A DNA stretch of 64,000 bases from Craterostigma plantagineum (taxonomy: Eukaryota; Streptophyta; Magnoliopsida; Lamiales; Linderniaceae). Within the stretch, counting starts at the first letter, position 1; every line of letters begins with the position of its first letter. The notes beneath the pieces are model-generated. The model had not been told where the DNA came from. It ran no database searches and worked only from the letters and a program-made list of their open reading frames with translations. Both the position numbers and the translations under genes were made by a program. Positions 11,855 through 23,032 of the stretch are shown in pieces. The stretch covers positions 7,812,001-7,876,000 of the forward strand of contig JAPQWV010000001.1 of the NCBI GenBank assembly GCA_027422505.1. The letters are read 5' to 3'.

Positions 11855-12860
11855 TTCGATTTAACCTAATTCGGCCAATAACGTCGAGATTTCAGCGGCT
11901 CTCAGCTGTTTTTTAGGGTCGTTGGCGATTTATGTAACATTCTAGCTATCGTTGATTATGAAAATCCATGAGAAATTGAGGTCGATTTAACGATCAATAA
12001 TGTGGGAGATCCTAGTGGCTTCATTGATTTTTGGGTGTCGTCGGAAGTTCTTTATCTATTCGTCGGTAGTTTTTTTTATCTATTCTGTAATTAACATCAA
12101 AATTTTCGTTAATTATTAAGATAGATAATCAAACTGAGTTTATTTCTCAATTTTCTACAATTAAGCTGAGATTCCACCACTAGATTTTCGAATTTGGTTT
12201 TGAAGTAATATTTCAGTATAAACATCAATAAATTTCCTTTATTGTTAAGACCCATGAGAAATTAATAACCTAATTCGGCCAATAATGTCGACATTTATAT
12301 GACTTTCAGCTTTTTTTAGTTTTTCGCTATTAGCGAATCACGTTAAAATAACATTTTCCTGATCTATTATTTTTAGTGATATATTTGTTATTTATTTTGA
12401 CATATGAGTTACTGAATGTAAACTATTTGTTATTATAGAAGTATAGAATTGTTAGTCATGTACTGTTTTATAACGTTTCAGGCAGCAGAAAGGATTGTTA
12501 CTATATATTGATTGCAGAAAGTGTTACCCACGTAGCATGATGTGTTACCCAGGTAGCATGATGTGTTACTGAAATGGAAAACGTTTTAATCTCAGGTCGC
12601 ATCAAAATTCATCGTTATTCTGTGACTAGTATCGAAATTCTTGTCGATTATTAAGACTCATATCCAAACTAAGTTCAATCCACATTATTCGAGCATTGAA
12701 ATCGGGATTTTACTCGTTTTTCACCGAAAAATTCGAATTGAATTTGAAGAATTTTTCCAACATAACATCAAAAAATTTCCTTGGTTATGAGGACCCATGA
12801 GAAATTGATGTCGATTTAATCTTATTCGGTCACTAATCTCGACATTCAAACGGGTTTATG
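11855..12860. repeat. Second, more diverged tandem repeat
   Basis: Three spaced copies of an ATTCGGcCAaTAA.GTCGA.ATTT block (about 11868, 12272, 12818), each near a CCATGAGAAATT block, indicate an older array with a period of about 400-550 bp. A short 21-bp near-tandem unit, GTGTTACCCACGTAGCATGAT, lies at about 12518-12570. No protein is encoded. Confidence 0.6.
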
Positions 12861-13157
12861 CATGAAATGTTTGCTTCGATTGTTTGGAGAAGACGATGAC
12901 AATACTTCGTAATTTTTGCACTACAATGGGTAAATATGTCTTTTTAATGCGAAGTGGTCCTTTTCTCTAAAGGAAATATTACTTGGGTCCTTAAAACTAT
13001 AGTTTTTCTTAAAAGGGCCTGATTCCTATTGAAAATATGCTAAATGGACCTGAAACTTAATTAACCCTTAAATATAATTAATTAGTTTTGTTTATGAATA
13101 TGAGTCAATATCAGTCGCGGAGGAGGAATGTAATGAATAATCACGCAACAGGAAATA
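12861..13157. other. Intergenic, nothing recognised
   Basis: Unique-looking AT-rich DNA between the repeat array and the TRIM array. It contains degenerate 'TAAATGGACCTGAA' type low-complexity text common in plant intergenic repeats, with no ORF or boundary. Confidence 0.4.
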
Positions 13158-14265
13158 TGTAGGGATTTTTTAGGCCCAATTCCAGTCCAAGCCCAAGTCC
13201 GTATAAGCTTGTGGGATTCCCCTTTAAAACCAATTGACAATAGATGGAGTGAGCCCACAAGCTTATAAAGCACTTATATTTTTCATAATCCATCGGTGTG
13301 AGACTTTGAGATTGCACACCCAACAATCCTCCCCTCAAACTCAAGACCACACAACGGGCCTCCCTTACGACGATTATCTGCGCCAAACGCTTCCCCGCAA
13401 TCACTGCATCAAGCTTTTTTTTCATCGCAGTTCACTAATCGTCTTACAAGGGCCGGGGACACACCACCCACACCGTATTCGGGCTAGAATTTCTCCATCT
13501 GAAGGCACCTTCACGTGTTCGTCCACGCTCACACCATGTAGGGATTTTTTCAGGCCAATTCCAGCCCAAGCCCGTATAAGCTTGTTGGGTTCCTCTTTAA
13601 ACCAATTGACAATAGAGGGAGTGAGCCCATAAGCTTATAAATCACTTATATTTTTCCGAATCCATCGGTGTGGGACTTTGAGATTGCACACCCAACAATC
13701 CTCCCTCAAACCCACATCCCACACCGATGTAGGAATTTTTATCGACCCAATTTCAGCCCAAGCTCAGGCCCGTATAAGCTTGTGGGGTTCCTCTCTAAAA
13801 CCAATTGGCAATAGAGGGAGTGAGCCCACAAGCTTATAAAGCACTTATATTTTTCCTAATCCATCGGTGTGGGACTTTGAGATTGCACACCCAACAATCC
13901 TCCCCTTAAACTCAAGACCACACAACGAGTCTCCCTTACGACGATTATCTGCGCCAAGCGCTTCCCCGCAATCACTGCACTAAGCGCTTTTTTTATCGCA
14001 GTTCACCAATCCTCTTACAAGGGCCGTGGACACACCACCCACATCGTATTCGGGCTAGAATTTCTCCATCTGAATGCACCTTCACGTGTTCGTCCACGCT
14101 CACCGCACCATGTATGGATTTTTATCGACCCAATTCCATCCCAAATCCAGGTCCGTATAAGTTTGTGGGGTTCCTCTCTAAAACCAATTGACAATAGAGG
14201 GAGTGAACCCACGAGCTTATAAAACACATATTTTTCCGGGTGGGACTTTGAGATTGCACGCCCAA
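13158..14265 (-). mobile_element. Tandem TRIM array (four short LTRs, two internal domains)
   Basis: Four copies of a 155-169 bp LTR are at 13158-13325, 13537-13697, 13728-13896 and 14111-~14265 (last one degraded). Seen on the plus strand they start TGTAGG/TGTATG and end ACACCCAACA, so on the minus strand they read TGTTGGGTGTGC...CTACA. Two ~212 bp internal domains (13326-13536 and 13897-14110) and a 30-bp remnant (13698-13727) separate them. A purine tract (GAGGGGAGGAT on the minus strand) precedes LTR starts, as in LTR elements. There is no coding capacity, so these are terminal-repeat retrotransposons in miniature, arrayed by recombination between LTRs. Confidence 0.85.
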
Positions 14266-15131
14266 TTCGTTGACGAGTTTCAGGTGGTGATGTAATTTGA
14301 CCTTTTTCCTTTTTCTTAAAGACACCGAAACAACAACACAGAAGTAATTGTTTCAATTTTTCATAATTTTGAGGCGATTGACTCAATCAGTTTGGTGCGA
14401 AGGGTTCAATTAACGACATATTATGTTGGGAAATTCGTAGGACAGAGCAGCGATATTAGCTGGGATTTCTGTTTCTTTTGAATTCGAGGACATGGTTTGT
14501 GGACTTCATTGCTGAATCAAGGTAATATGAGCAATAATTCGAACTTTTTGTTCTTTTCGTTTTGTTGAGAAACATGTGTATGCTGTGTCAATGAGCGGAT
14601 GCCATTAATTATCAGTTGCCTCTGCCTGAGAGCAATATCAAAGATGCTTGTTTTTCTCCCATGTCAATTTCTTGATGTGAATAAAGATGTTTGTAATGCT
14701 GATTTGGTTTATCGAACGATGACCGTTGATAACTCTGTTATGGGGTTCCCGATTAGGTTTTAATTGCTTTCATTGTTTGTCATGATTGGCGTTTCTCGCT
14801 CTTTCTTATTAATAGGTTAACCTATTTTATGTGATGAGTGAATCTAGCGAGGTTTTTCTTTCCTTCAACCTAATGCCCGATCTGTTTTCCATTGTGTAAA
14901 CACCGTTGGAGTATCCTATTTATGTTGATGAACCGTTTGAATATGTGCTGAACTTTTATTCATTTATTTTTTTCGAGCAGAAATCTACAGTTCATTGTCA
15001 TATGCACAAACAGCTCATCATCGGGTAATATTCGTGAGCCTTGAATCATCGAGGTGTCTACATAGTGATAGAAGAGAGATTCCTTTGTCTTTCTATCTTT
15101 TGTCAAGATTCACGAGTAGTCGTAAGAAATA
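14266..15131 (+). promoter_or_regulatory. Putative promoter and 5' UTR of the downstream gene
   Basis: Region between the TRIM array and the first coding ATG at 15132. A plausible 5' UTR intron runs from a donor GTAATA at 14521 to an acceptor CGAGCAG ending near 14980, followed by a short uORF beginning ATGCAC near 15002. Transcription start is inferred, not seen. Confidence 0.4.
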
Positions 15132-16319
15132 ATGGAGTTAAACTGTGCACATCAAGAAAAAGTTCGTGTAAACAGAAAAACCCTAGAGGCCGTTATCGAG
15201 CAGTGCCAATTAGCACTGAAGCAATTCGCCCATGGTTGTGACGATGACGGTAGTTCTGATGATATTAACGGTGTTAAAGTTGACGTTCATGAAGAATCTA
15301 CAGAGACTTCTATCCCAACGATATCTGATATTGACAATGATGAGGTGAACTTTTTTTCTCTTTCTTTCTTTAGTATCGAATGATTTTTACAGTGCACTTT
15401 CATATTTGTACATGCGCCATCTGCGATTATATTGCCTTCTTGTAAAAAATCTCCATCTGTTGTTGCTTTTTATGCAAATCACATCTTGGCAGTGTCCTCT
15501 TGGCATCCTTGTTCTTTCTTACTGAGTTAGCAGTTATGTTTCTGCGAATATCTAGAACCAACCAACTAATATAGATCAATTTTTTCTTTCTTTCTTTCTC
15601 CCGAGGATTTAAAACTTTGTGGAAAGAGTACAATTTATAAGAATATGCTCTGTGCTACGCAGTTCTATGGCCTTTTGCAATCTCGGGTGGAATCTGCTGA
15701 TTTTCTCAAGAAGCTGGAAAGCGTTCAGGCATCCATTTGGCAGAAAGTGGTCGGTAAGGTTTCTGCAGTGCTTACTTACTCGTAATTTGCATATAAATAT
15801 ATGAATGTGTTAGAGTATAAAGGCAATGATCTTCGATATATAGAAGGGACTGGATTTATGGTAGAGAATTATCTAATAGCTGAATACTAATAGCAGTTCC
15901 TCCATGAGAAATATCCCAAAAAGCTCACTCCTCTATCTCTTAACTCAGGGTCTATTTATAATCATCAAAAGAATCTCTACGGCCTAATTTATCTCAAAGA
16001 TATTATACTAAAGCAAATCTAATCTATATTTGCCTAATATATCTCAAAGATATTATACTAAAGCAAATCTAATCTATTGCCTAATATATCTCAACTATAA
16101 GATATCTTTCTAATAATAGAATCTACTCTTGGGCTGAATCTTGGCCCATTTCTTGTATGTCTACTTCGCTCGGTCCGCCTTGGCCCATTTTCTCCCTTCT
16201 TTGATAGATTCTAACGGGCTCGCTAACAGAATGCAACGTACCTTTGTTACTTTTCTGGATTTTTCACCATCAACGTATTTCATTTTACCACAATAGATTC
16301 AGCTGGACTATAGGTGCTT

Positions 16320-16373
<54 letters not shown>

Positions 16374-17189
16374 TATTTTGTTACCCAGAGGAAAGCTGCA
16401 GCTCTTGGGACATGGTGACGAGAAACGATCTCTGGGATGCCGAAGACAATCAGTTGCAATCAGAAGATTACGTTCTTGTCAGGCAAGAAGATATAGCTGA
16501 GGGTATTGCAGCATTCATGGCTACATATCTACTGTCTCTTGAACAATCTAAGGTCTGATGGCTATATAGAAATTGACATTATGTGGTTGACTGGTGGATA
16601 CCTAGTTATCGGAAGATGCATTATTTTCTCTTTCTTTTTTTAAGACAGTTACCATATGGTAGTGCGTGTTTTAATCGTTGCTCTATTTCACAGGACTTGG
16701 CTCCCAACAAGCTTCAAGAAGGTGATCTTTTTTTCCATTTTCCCCCGACATATACCTCACAAATTCAATCATCTTGCAAAGTCCAATTGTTGACAATTTG
16801 CGTGGAGAAGTCCCTTCTTTCTTATTTCCGATGATCCATTCAATATGGGGAAAGGATGAAGGCTCAAAGTTATCTTTTTTACTTTTTGTTACAGCTCTTA
16901 GCAAAACATTCTCGATGAAGAAGAAGGGAAAGCTCCGTAAAGCATGGGATGGAACCAAAGTTGTTTACAACGTAGCGTCTTGGGGCGCTACAGCAATCGG
17001 GTGAGCTCATAAGTTATCAACTTCCTTGTGGATTTCCCGAAAAATAGAGCAAAATACTCACCTCTTCTTAGACCCTAACAGTCATACATGTATCTATTTT
17101 TATGCAGAATGTATCAAAATCCTCTGCTGTTTAGTGCCGCTTCAACAGCTTTCTGGACTTCATACGGCGTCATATCAAAGCTTCTGTGA
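15132..17189 (+). CDS. Conserved plant protein of unknown function, 227 aa, six coding exons
   Basis: Coding exons: 15132-15344, 15663-15753, 16389-16552, 16694-16721, 16895-17000 and 17108-17189. All junctions are GT-AG and phases join into one frame of 227 codons plus stop. The N-terminus is polar with an acidic linker (DDDGSSDD, then EESTETS). The middle has FYGLLQSRVESADFLKKLES. The C-terminal half holds SWDMVTRNDLWD, a helix DIAEGIAAFMATYLLSLEQ, a basic KKKGKLRKAWDG segment and a final hydrophobic stretch. I recognise the style of a land-plant family without assigned function but cannot name it. It is not a transposon gene. Intron 2 contains a solo LTR and intron 2's end a CT/AT microsatellite. 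It is convergent with alpha-SNAP. Confidence 0.85.
15808..16228 (-). mobile_element. Solo LTR in intron 2
   Basis: A 421-bp sequence starting TGTTAG and ending CTAACA, flanked by the 5-bp duplication GAATG (15803-15807 and 16229-16233). On the minus strand a TATAAATAG-like box lies near 15950-15960, suggesting minus orientation. It contains two near-identical ~45 bp copies of the CTAATxTATCTCAAAGATA block (around 15980-16075). No internal retroelement sequence remains, as expected after LTR-LTR recombination. Confidence 0.9.
16320..16366. repeat. CT/AT compound microsatellite in intron 2
   Basis: About 11 CT units run directly into about 12 AT units, just upstream of the acceptor of coding exon 3 (16388). 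The CT part forms a polypyrimidine tract. Confidence 0.95.
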
Positions 17190-18081
17190 ACACACATTGG
17201 TTAGATCTGATCATAATGCTCCTATAAAGCCTTGACATGGTTACGCCGCGTGTAAATTAGTTCACCCGCAATTAATTTATTCTTTCTGGTCTTGCTTGGT
17301 CGCGTGAATTTACGTATTTTTATTTTTTTCAAGAAATGGTTTGTGTTCTTCTCATCACTAAGCACAATATGCTGCAAAACTGCAATATAACTTTGTACAA
17401 TTAAAAATAGATAATTCATCCCACAGCCATGGGCTGAATGCCTGAATCTGCATACCTCTAAGAAAAAGCTCACAGATGAGACTCAGGATGACAATGACGG
17501 GTCACGTTCCAACACATCGAGTTAGTGTATTAAAACATGGACTTCTTCTATTATGAAATACAGTGGTTTGCATAGCTTACCGACTATTGCAATAGCCCTC
17601 GGGATTTACCAATCCAAAGGCCAAAGTTCCCGAGGATGCCGAAAGAAAATCATTCTTCAAATTAAACAACTACGTAAAAAGCGTACGTTCGAACCCTAAG
17701 AACAAAGGGATCAAGGCAGAACCCGTACGATATTTTTCTATTTGTTACTCAAATGTGACATTTCATTTTCAGGGTATGGTTTACTCTGTCGTTCCTACAG
17801 TACAGGAACCAACACGGATCTATGCATTTTGCAATCAATACAGACAATTATTATTGCATCAATTTGAGTTTCACAATTTGTCACAGCAATCATCGGACAC
17901 AACGACACCACACGCAAGTATAGTTACACGGACGTACGAACACAGAAAACAATCCATAACTTTGCAAAGTGTTCTCATATGTTCCATAGAAAACAAGGAG
18001 ATATATCAATGAAGAATAACACAAGCGAGGCACAACAAACCGATTATTGGAAGACAAAGCCATCTTTACCGTAAATCAGAT
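17190..18081. other. Convergent 3' flanks of two genes
   Basis: Contains the 3' UTRs of the plus-strand gene ending at 17189 and of alpha-SNAP, whose stop is at 18082. Only short ORFs without recognisable domains are present; no element boundary was seen. Confidence 0.5.
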
Positions 18082-20779
18082 TTAGGTAAGATCGTCCTCG
18101 TCGTCGAGCTCTTTAGCCTTCAAAGCCTCCTTTGCTCTCAGCAGAAGTGTTGTCTTCCATGCATCCTAATGACCACGAATTTATCCAAGTCAAACAATAG
18201 AATTATAAATCACAATTTGTGGATGAAAATCAAGAGAGCAGCAATAAATAAGAAGATAACGAACTAGTGATTGATTACCAGCTGGGTCATACTATCGTAT
18301 TCCTTGACAGCATCGGTAAACTTGGCAACATCTTCCTCGTCGATTGCAGCAGCCAACTCCTGTTAAAGATTATTTACAGATAGCAATGAAGAATGTAATT
18401 AAACGTAAAAAGTTGTATTTAAAAACTATACAATTATTAAGAGGATGTAATAACATACCCTTAACAATTTGCATTCTCGGGTTCCAGAAAATGTAGGATC
18501 CAAATCCTAAAAGTACCCAAGATGATGAAAGAGCTTAAGTACTTTCACCATTGTATACCAGAAAAGATTTTGGAGTTGTTAACCAACAGTATAAACAACA
18601 AGTACCTGGTACCGTTCCAATGCATTATTGATTGCCACAACATCGTCCTTACAGAGCTGACAAATACCAGCATTAAGCAGGTGACCTTTCACTCCATATT
18701 TCAACAAGTTATTGTTGAGAGATTGTCGAGCAATCTCCTCATAAATCTCGATAGCCTTTGGGTACCTGGAACATGCGGGATGCATTTAGAAGACTGATAT
18801 GTTTAAAAGTTAGTATGAAATAAGTCATGAAATAAGACAATCATCCTTGATAAACCATCCGTGGGGAGTTGGATAGAAGATACAAGAAAAAACTAATGCA
18901 TGCACAGAAAAAACAGAACCTCTGAAACTTAACTGTTCCAGTTGAGCAGCGAACTGAGCAATTTTTTGCTTGCACTGATTAGCAGATGTTGTTGCTTCTT
19001 CACTTTGGAAGAGATCAGCAGCTCTCTCGTAGTAAGCAATGGCCTGCTCCAAATTCTGCTCTTGCTCATATAATTCAGCTATTTCCTACAAAAAACATCA
19101 CGTCAGGTGACTTAGTATGCCTCATTTATGTTTACAAGCAAGCAAGCGTCAGGTATTTTACAATGCATATGCTAACACTAGTGAAGGGTTGAAAAGCAAT
19201 AAAATATCTTTTCCCTTCATGCGGTGGTTAAAGCATCAGATAAAACATAAAAGGAAGGAACATAAATCAATTCTAGGCTTTGCAGTGGCTTGTAATTTCA
19301 AGTCATTCTTACAACAAATAATGACTAAAGCTTTAAATCCACATTCCAAATGCTCCGACATTACATAGAAGCCGTTTCTTGGAATATGTTAAAATATAAC
19401 TAGCATAACTACTGTTCCATCTAAGGTCCTTATTGGGGGAATCAAAGTTTCATACAACCAGAGAGAAACAGATATAAAGCTAAATCATCCTTGGGGGATA
19501 TATATAAAGACCCGATCAATGTCGACAGATATGAGATTCTCCCAGGACGAAATCGATGTACAAGATCACAGAAGTCTTACCTTGTAATATCTGGCAGACA
19601 TATTAAGTCTTCCAATTTCCAGAAACAAATTTGTAGATTGCTCTAGACATGATATAGCCTCTGAAAAAACACATAATCAGTGAACCACGCACATACATCA
19701 TAACATAAAAACTAAAGAGACATTTATGCACCTGAAAATGTTGAACGTATTGAAATCCGAATTTGATAGCTAAAAAATTTCAATAAACCACTTCATTATG
19801 ATGTTATCAACAATACCTCTCGTATTTGTCTTTTTGTAGCAATGAGCAGCATCAGCGTATGCATTCGCAGCTTCATGCTTGCTATCCAACTGCCAAATAA
19901 AAATATGAATAGTTAGAAAACAAAAGGAAGCAAGTAATGGATCTCAATTAAAAATAACCTTCACGTGAACATTTGCCAATTTAACATATACTGCTCCAGC
20001 TTGATCCCCTAGTAAAAAAGACAGCACGAAACAATTAGGTTTAAAGCAACAGCAACAATTTCAAACCATCAAAGACTTCAGGTGCCAATGGAATCATGTA
20101 CAATGAAGTACCTACAAGGATTAGATGTATATGTAAAAATGACAATTTAAGACTTATCAAACCAAAAAAAAAATGCAGAGTCTACAAAGGTGTCAATTAT
20201 ATAGGCAGGCTTTGATGCTCGTCTTAAACTGAACTCCGAGGAAAAGATGCATTGCATCAATCTCTACTTATAATTATCAGACGATGACAATAGAAACCCC
20301 ATAAGATACAGTAGAAAACTTTCGACAGATGATGCTAAAACCGAGACTTTCAATTGAAAAAGCAAGCCCCAACAAGCCACATAAAAAACCTATTACTCCT
20401 CTAGTTCATTTCGTTGTTATAGTTAATCCCGAAATTAATTCTATACGGAAATCCAGATCCGAAAACAGTATCATAACAAAAACCGTGTTTATAATCAACT
20501 GCTATCACTAGGATTCGAAGACTTTCTCACGAAATATAAAACAAAATACTCAATCAACGAAGTCCAAGAAATTTAGAGGAAAAAAAATCGCAGAATCATA
20601 AACCGATCGTTCGATCAAACAAATTGGATGTTACATGATTTAGCTAGCTTGAAGCAATTCGCAGCTTTCTCGAATAAATCCGCGGCGTCCTCGTATTTGG
20701 AGCCAAACAAACCCCATCCGCTTAGTTTCTTCTCTGCTCTCCTCTCGAAATCCTCTCCACGGGCTAAGTGGTCACTCAT
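18082..20779 (-). CDS. ASNAP: Alpha-soluble NSF attachment protein (alpha-SNAP), 290 aa
   Basis: Nine coding exons on the minus strand: 20635-20779, 19959-20008, 19817-19889, 19581-19660, 18934-19085, 18606-18765, 18459-18506, 18279-18359, 18082-18165. All are GT-AG and phases agree, giving 290 codons plus stop; plant alpha-SNAPs are about 289 aa. Start MSDHL is chosen over an upstream in-frame Met (20812) because the family begins M-x-DH. Visible are [21 protein letters not shown], the TPR-like helical repeats ([33 protein letters not shown]), [14 protein letters not shown], and the acidic C-terminus DDEDDLT that stimulates NSF. The protein binds SNARE complexes and recruits the NSF ATPase to take them apart after membrane fusion, in the cytosol and on membranes. 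No defect is seen; the C-terminal acidic/Leu-Thr end is canonical. Confidence 0.97.
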
Positions 20780-20930
20780 TGCCTTTTCCCTATCTCTTTG
20801 TCCCTTCAACAACTCCTTTGTCAGCTCAGATCAGAAGAAATGGAAATCGCTGGGTTTTGCTTTTTCAGGTAGAAAAAAGAGACAACAGAATTAGTAAAAT
20901 AAGGCGATAGCAGAAATAAGGCGTTGACGT

Positions 20931-20956
20931 TTGGGCTTTAAATTATTAAGGCCCAA
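20931..20956 (-). promoter_or_regulatory. Site II-like TGGGCT/GGCCCA pair upstream of alpha-SNAP
   Basis: TGGGCT at 20932-20937 and GGCCCA at 20950-20955, about 155-175 bp upstream of the alpha-SNAP ATG. TGGGCC/T site II motifs bind TCP factors and are frequent in plant housekeeping promoters. The functional assignment is inference. Confidence 0.45.
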
Positions 20957-21152
20957 AATAATTAATGTGCTAATATAGGCCCTTCAAATGAACAAAATGA
21001 AGATTTATTACAACGGAAATGGAACATTCATCTTCTTCCTCGTGACACAGTAATTACAGATAGCTCAAAGGTTCAGAAATCAGCACATACAGAGAGATTT
21101 TAGTTAGTCGAAAACCTATAATTTGGTGGACGTATTCAACCTACAACTAGAA

Positions 21153-21580
21153 CTACTCTAGCTCGTATTCGTTCGCTTCCTCTTCTAGTAATTCGAACTC
21201 GTCCACCTCCTTAAAGTACGCTCTCTGCTTTTCGACAAAATCTCGAGGCAGTTCATCAGTAAATTCTGCATGGTTCTTCTGCAAAACACATCGAACATCG
21301 GGCAGGAAACGATGAAGCGTATCTCAGGACAGCAGAACAAGGATATATGCGTGCATAGATATCATTTTGCGCAGTTCAAGGATAGAAAAAAAAGCCAGTT
21401 TTCGACTGAATAATTTATCCAGAAAAGGAAAGAGTGCAAACCTTCCTAGGATTAGGGCGAGGCTCTGTCCACGACTTTACCGCCGATGCAGCTTCAGTTT
21501 TACTTTTCCTGAGAAAGTAAGAAACATTGAGCTGAAATATGACTATCAAAACAAGTAATAGTGGAGAAAACTATCACATG

Positions 21581-21647
<67 letters not shown>

Positions 21648-23008
21648 TTGTTTCTGGTCCTAGCTTTTGCAGGACAACTATAGACTACAACATCGGCGTT
21701 CTTAGTCAATGCAGGTTTTTTACTTGGACGCGCTCGGTTGCTCCTCAGATCAACAGATAACCCTTCTTGTATGGTTGCTAAATCAACGTTAAAAGGATCA
21801 TAAATCCCCTTACAACGATTGCGAGTTTGTCTTTGTTTCCAGTTTACTTTTTCGGGTGGTAAACTCAATGATTCATCAATGGCCTTGTCTTTATCATCTC
21901 TATTCTTTGCGGTAATCACATGAGAAGACTCCATTATTTTGCTACGACTATGGAGAGGCTCCGCCCATGACTTTAATGGAGTAGCAGATGCAGCTTCCTT
22001 TTCACTGTTCCTGAGAATGTAAGAATCATAAGACCAGAAAATCTTACTACGGAAATAAAAAAATACATTTCAAGAATTTATCACAGAGAGAGAGAGAGAG
22101 AGAGAGATTACTCATTCTTGGTCCTAGATTTCGCGGGACTACTGTAGGCTACAGTATCTCCCACGTTCTTTGTCGCCAAATGTTTGTCACTCGAGGATGC
22201 TCGATTGATCCCCAGGTCAGCAAATAACCGATCATGAATGCTTGCTACATCAACTTTAGAAGGATCCACAATCCCCTTCCAATGATCAGAAGTTTCTCTC
22301 TGTTTCCGATTTACTCTTTCATGTGGTGTAGTCGGTCCTTCAACAATGGCCTTTCCTTTATCATCTCGCTTCTGAGCAGCATTCACATCAGGAGTTCCAT
22401 TTTCCTTGTTAGAATTTTCCAGCTTCTGTTTTCGCCTGCTGTGTTCTGCATTCTTACTTCGCTTATTACCTATAATAATCACAGCAAAGCCATAAGATAT
22501 GATAACTTCCAATAATCAACAGCACAGCAATGAGCTTCTCTCCGTTTCCCAATTAACTCTATGGGAGAACATAACCAATCAAGTCACATGACAAAATTCC
22601 AACATAAAACATTCAAGTTTCGTTGATTACCCTCCACGAAACCTCAAAAACCCTAATCTTCGGAAACCCCCCAAATCACAAAACTCACATCACAAAAACG
22701 AAAAAAACAAAAGCAGAACTCCGAGAAACAAACCTAAATTAGAGAAACAGAAAAAACCAATCAACTCACGGAAACCACAAATTACCCGTAGAATCAATTG
22801 GGTTCAGGGCTACGGTACTCGAAGCGACATTAGTCGAACCGACGCTGGTCAACGATCGACTCGAATGGTCGGGCCTGGGATTAGGGTCGTGCAGCACCGA
22901 AGATGATGGTTTTGGATTGTAAACGAGCTTGCGGAGAGTCGAGGCTGGGATCAAATTGTACTGTGCGTTAGTGAGATCCGACAAAACTTTCCTCTTCTTA
23001 GAACTCAT
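21153..23008 (-). CDS. Sororin-like cohesion protein candidate, 378 aa, five coding exons
   Basis: Minus-strand coding exons: 22786-23008, 22112-22469, 21648-22010, 21442-21508, 21153-21278. All are GT-AG, giving one frame of 378 codons plus stop. Met at 23008 (MSSKKRKV) is preferred; an in-frame Met at 23032 would add 8 aa. The N-terminus has a KKRK nuclear-localisation-type cluster and LSDLTN. Most of the protein is polar and disordered with repeated SSPAKxRT motifs. The last ~30 aa, with FVEKQRAYFKEVDEFELLEEE, resemble the C-terminal sororin domain (aromatic/acidic, ending in FxLL.EE), which protects cohesin from WAPL by binding PDS5. An E2F-type site lies just upstream, fitting a cell-cycle gene. 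Exons 2 and 3 are duplicates (see Part 2). The family call rests on the short C-terminal motif. Confidence 0.6.
21585..21644. repeat. (AG)30 microsatellite in intron 3 of the sororin-like gene
   Basis: Sixty uninterrupted bases of AG/CT just after the splice donor at 21647. On the coding strand it is a CT tract. A shorter AG tract sits at the matching place in the preceding intron (22085-22107). Confidence 0.97.
22085..22107. repeat. (AG)11 microsatellite in intron 2 of the sororin-like gene
   Basis: It occupies the same position relative to its splice donor as the longer AG tract of the next intron, consistent with duplication of the exon together with its intron. Confidence 0.9.
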
Positions 23009-23032
23009 TGCGTTTTTCGTGCTCCTCTGCAT

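Noticed and set aside
13234..13632. 132-codon plus-strand ORF across the TRIM array
   Set aside because: Spans an LTR, an interior domain and a second LTR of a TRIM; not conserved between the array's own copies.
17755..18012. 85-codon plus-strand ORF in the convergent 3' region
   Set aside because: No domain, no splice support, low-complexity His/Gln/Thr; probably chance.
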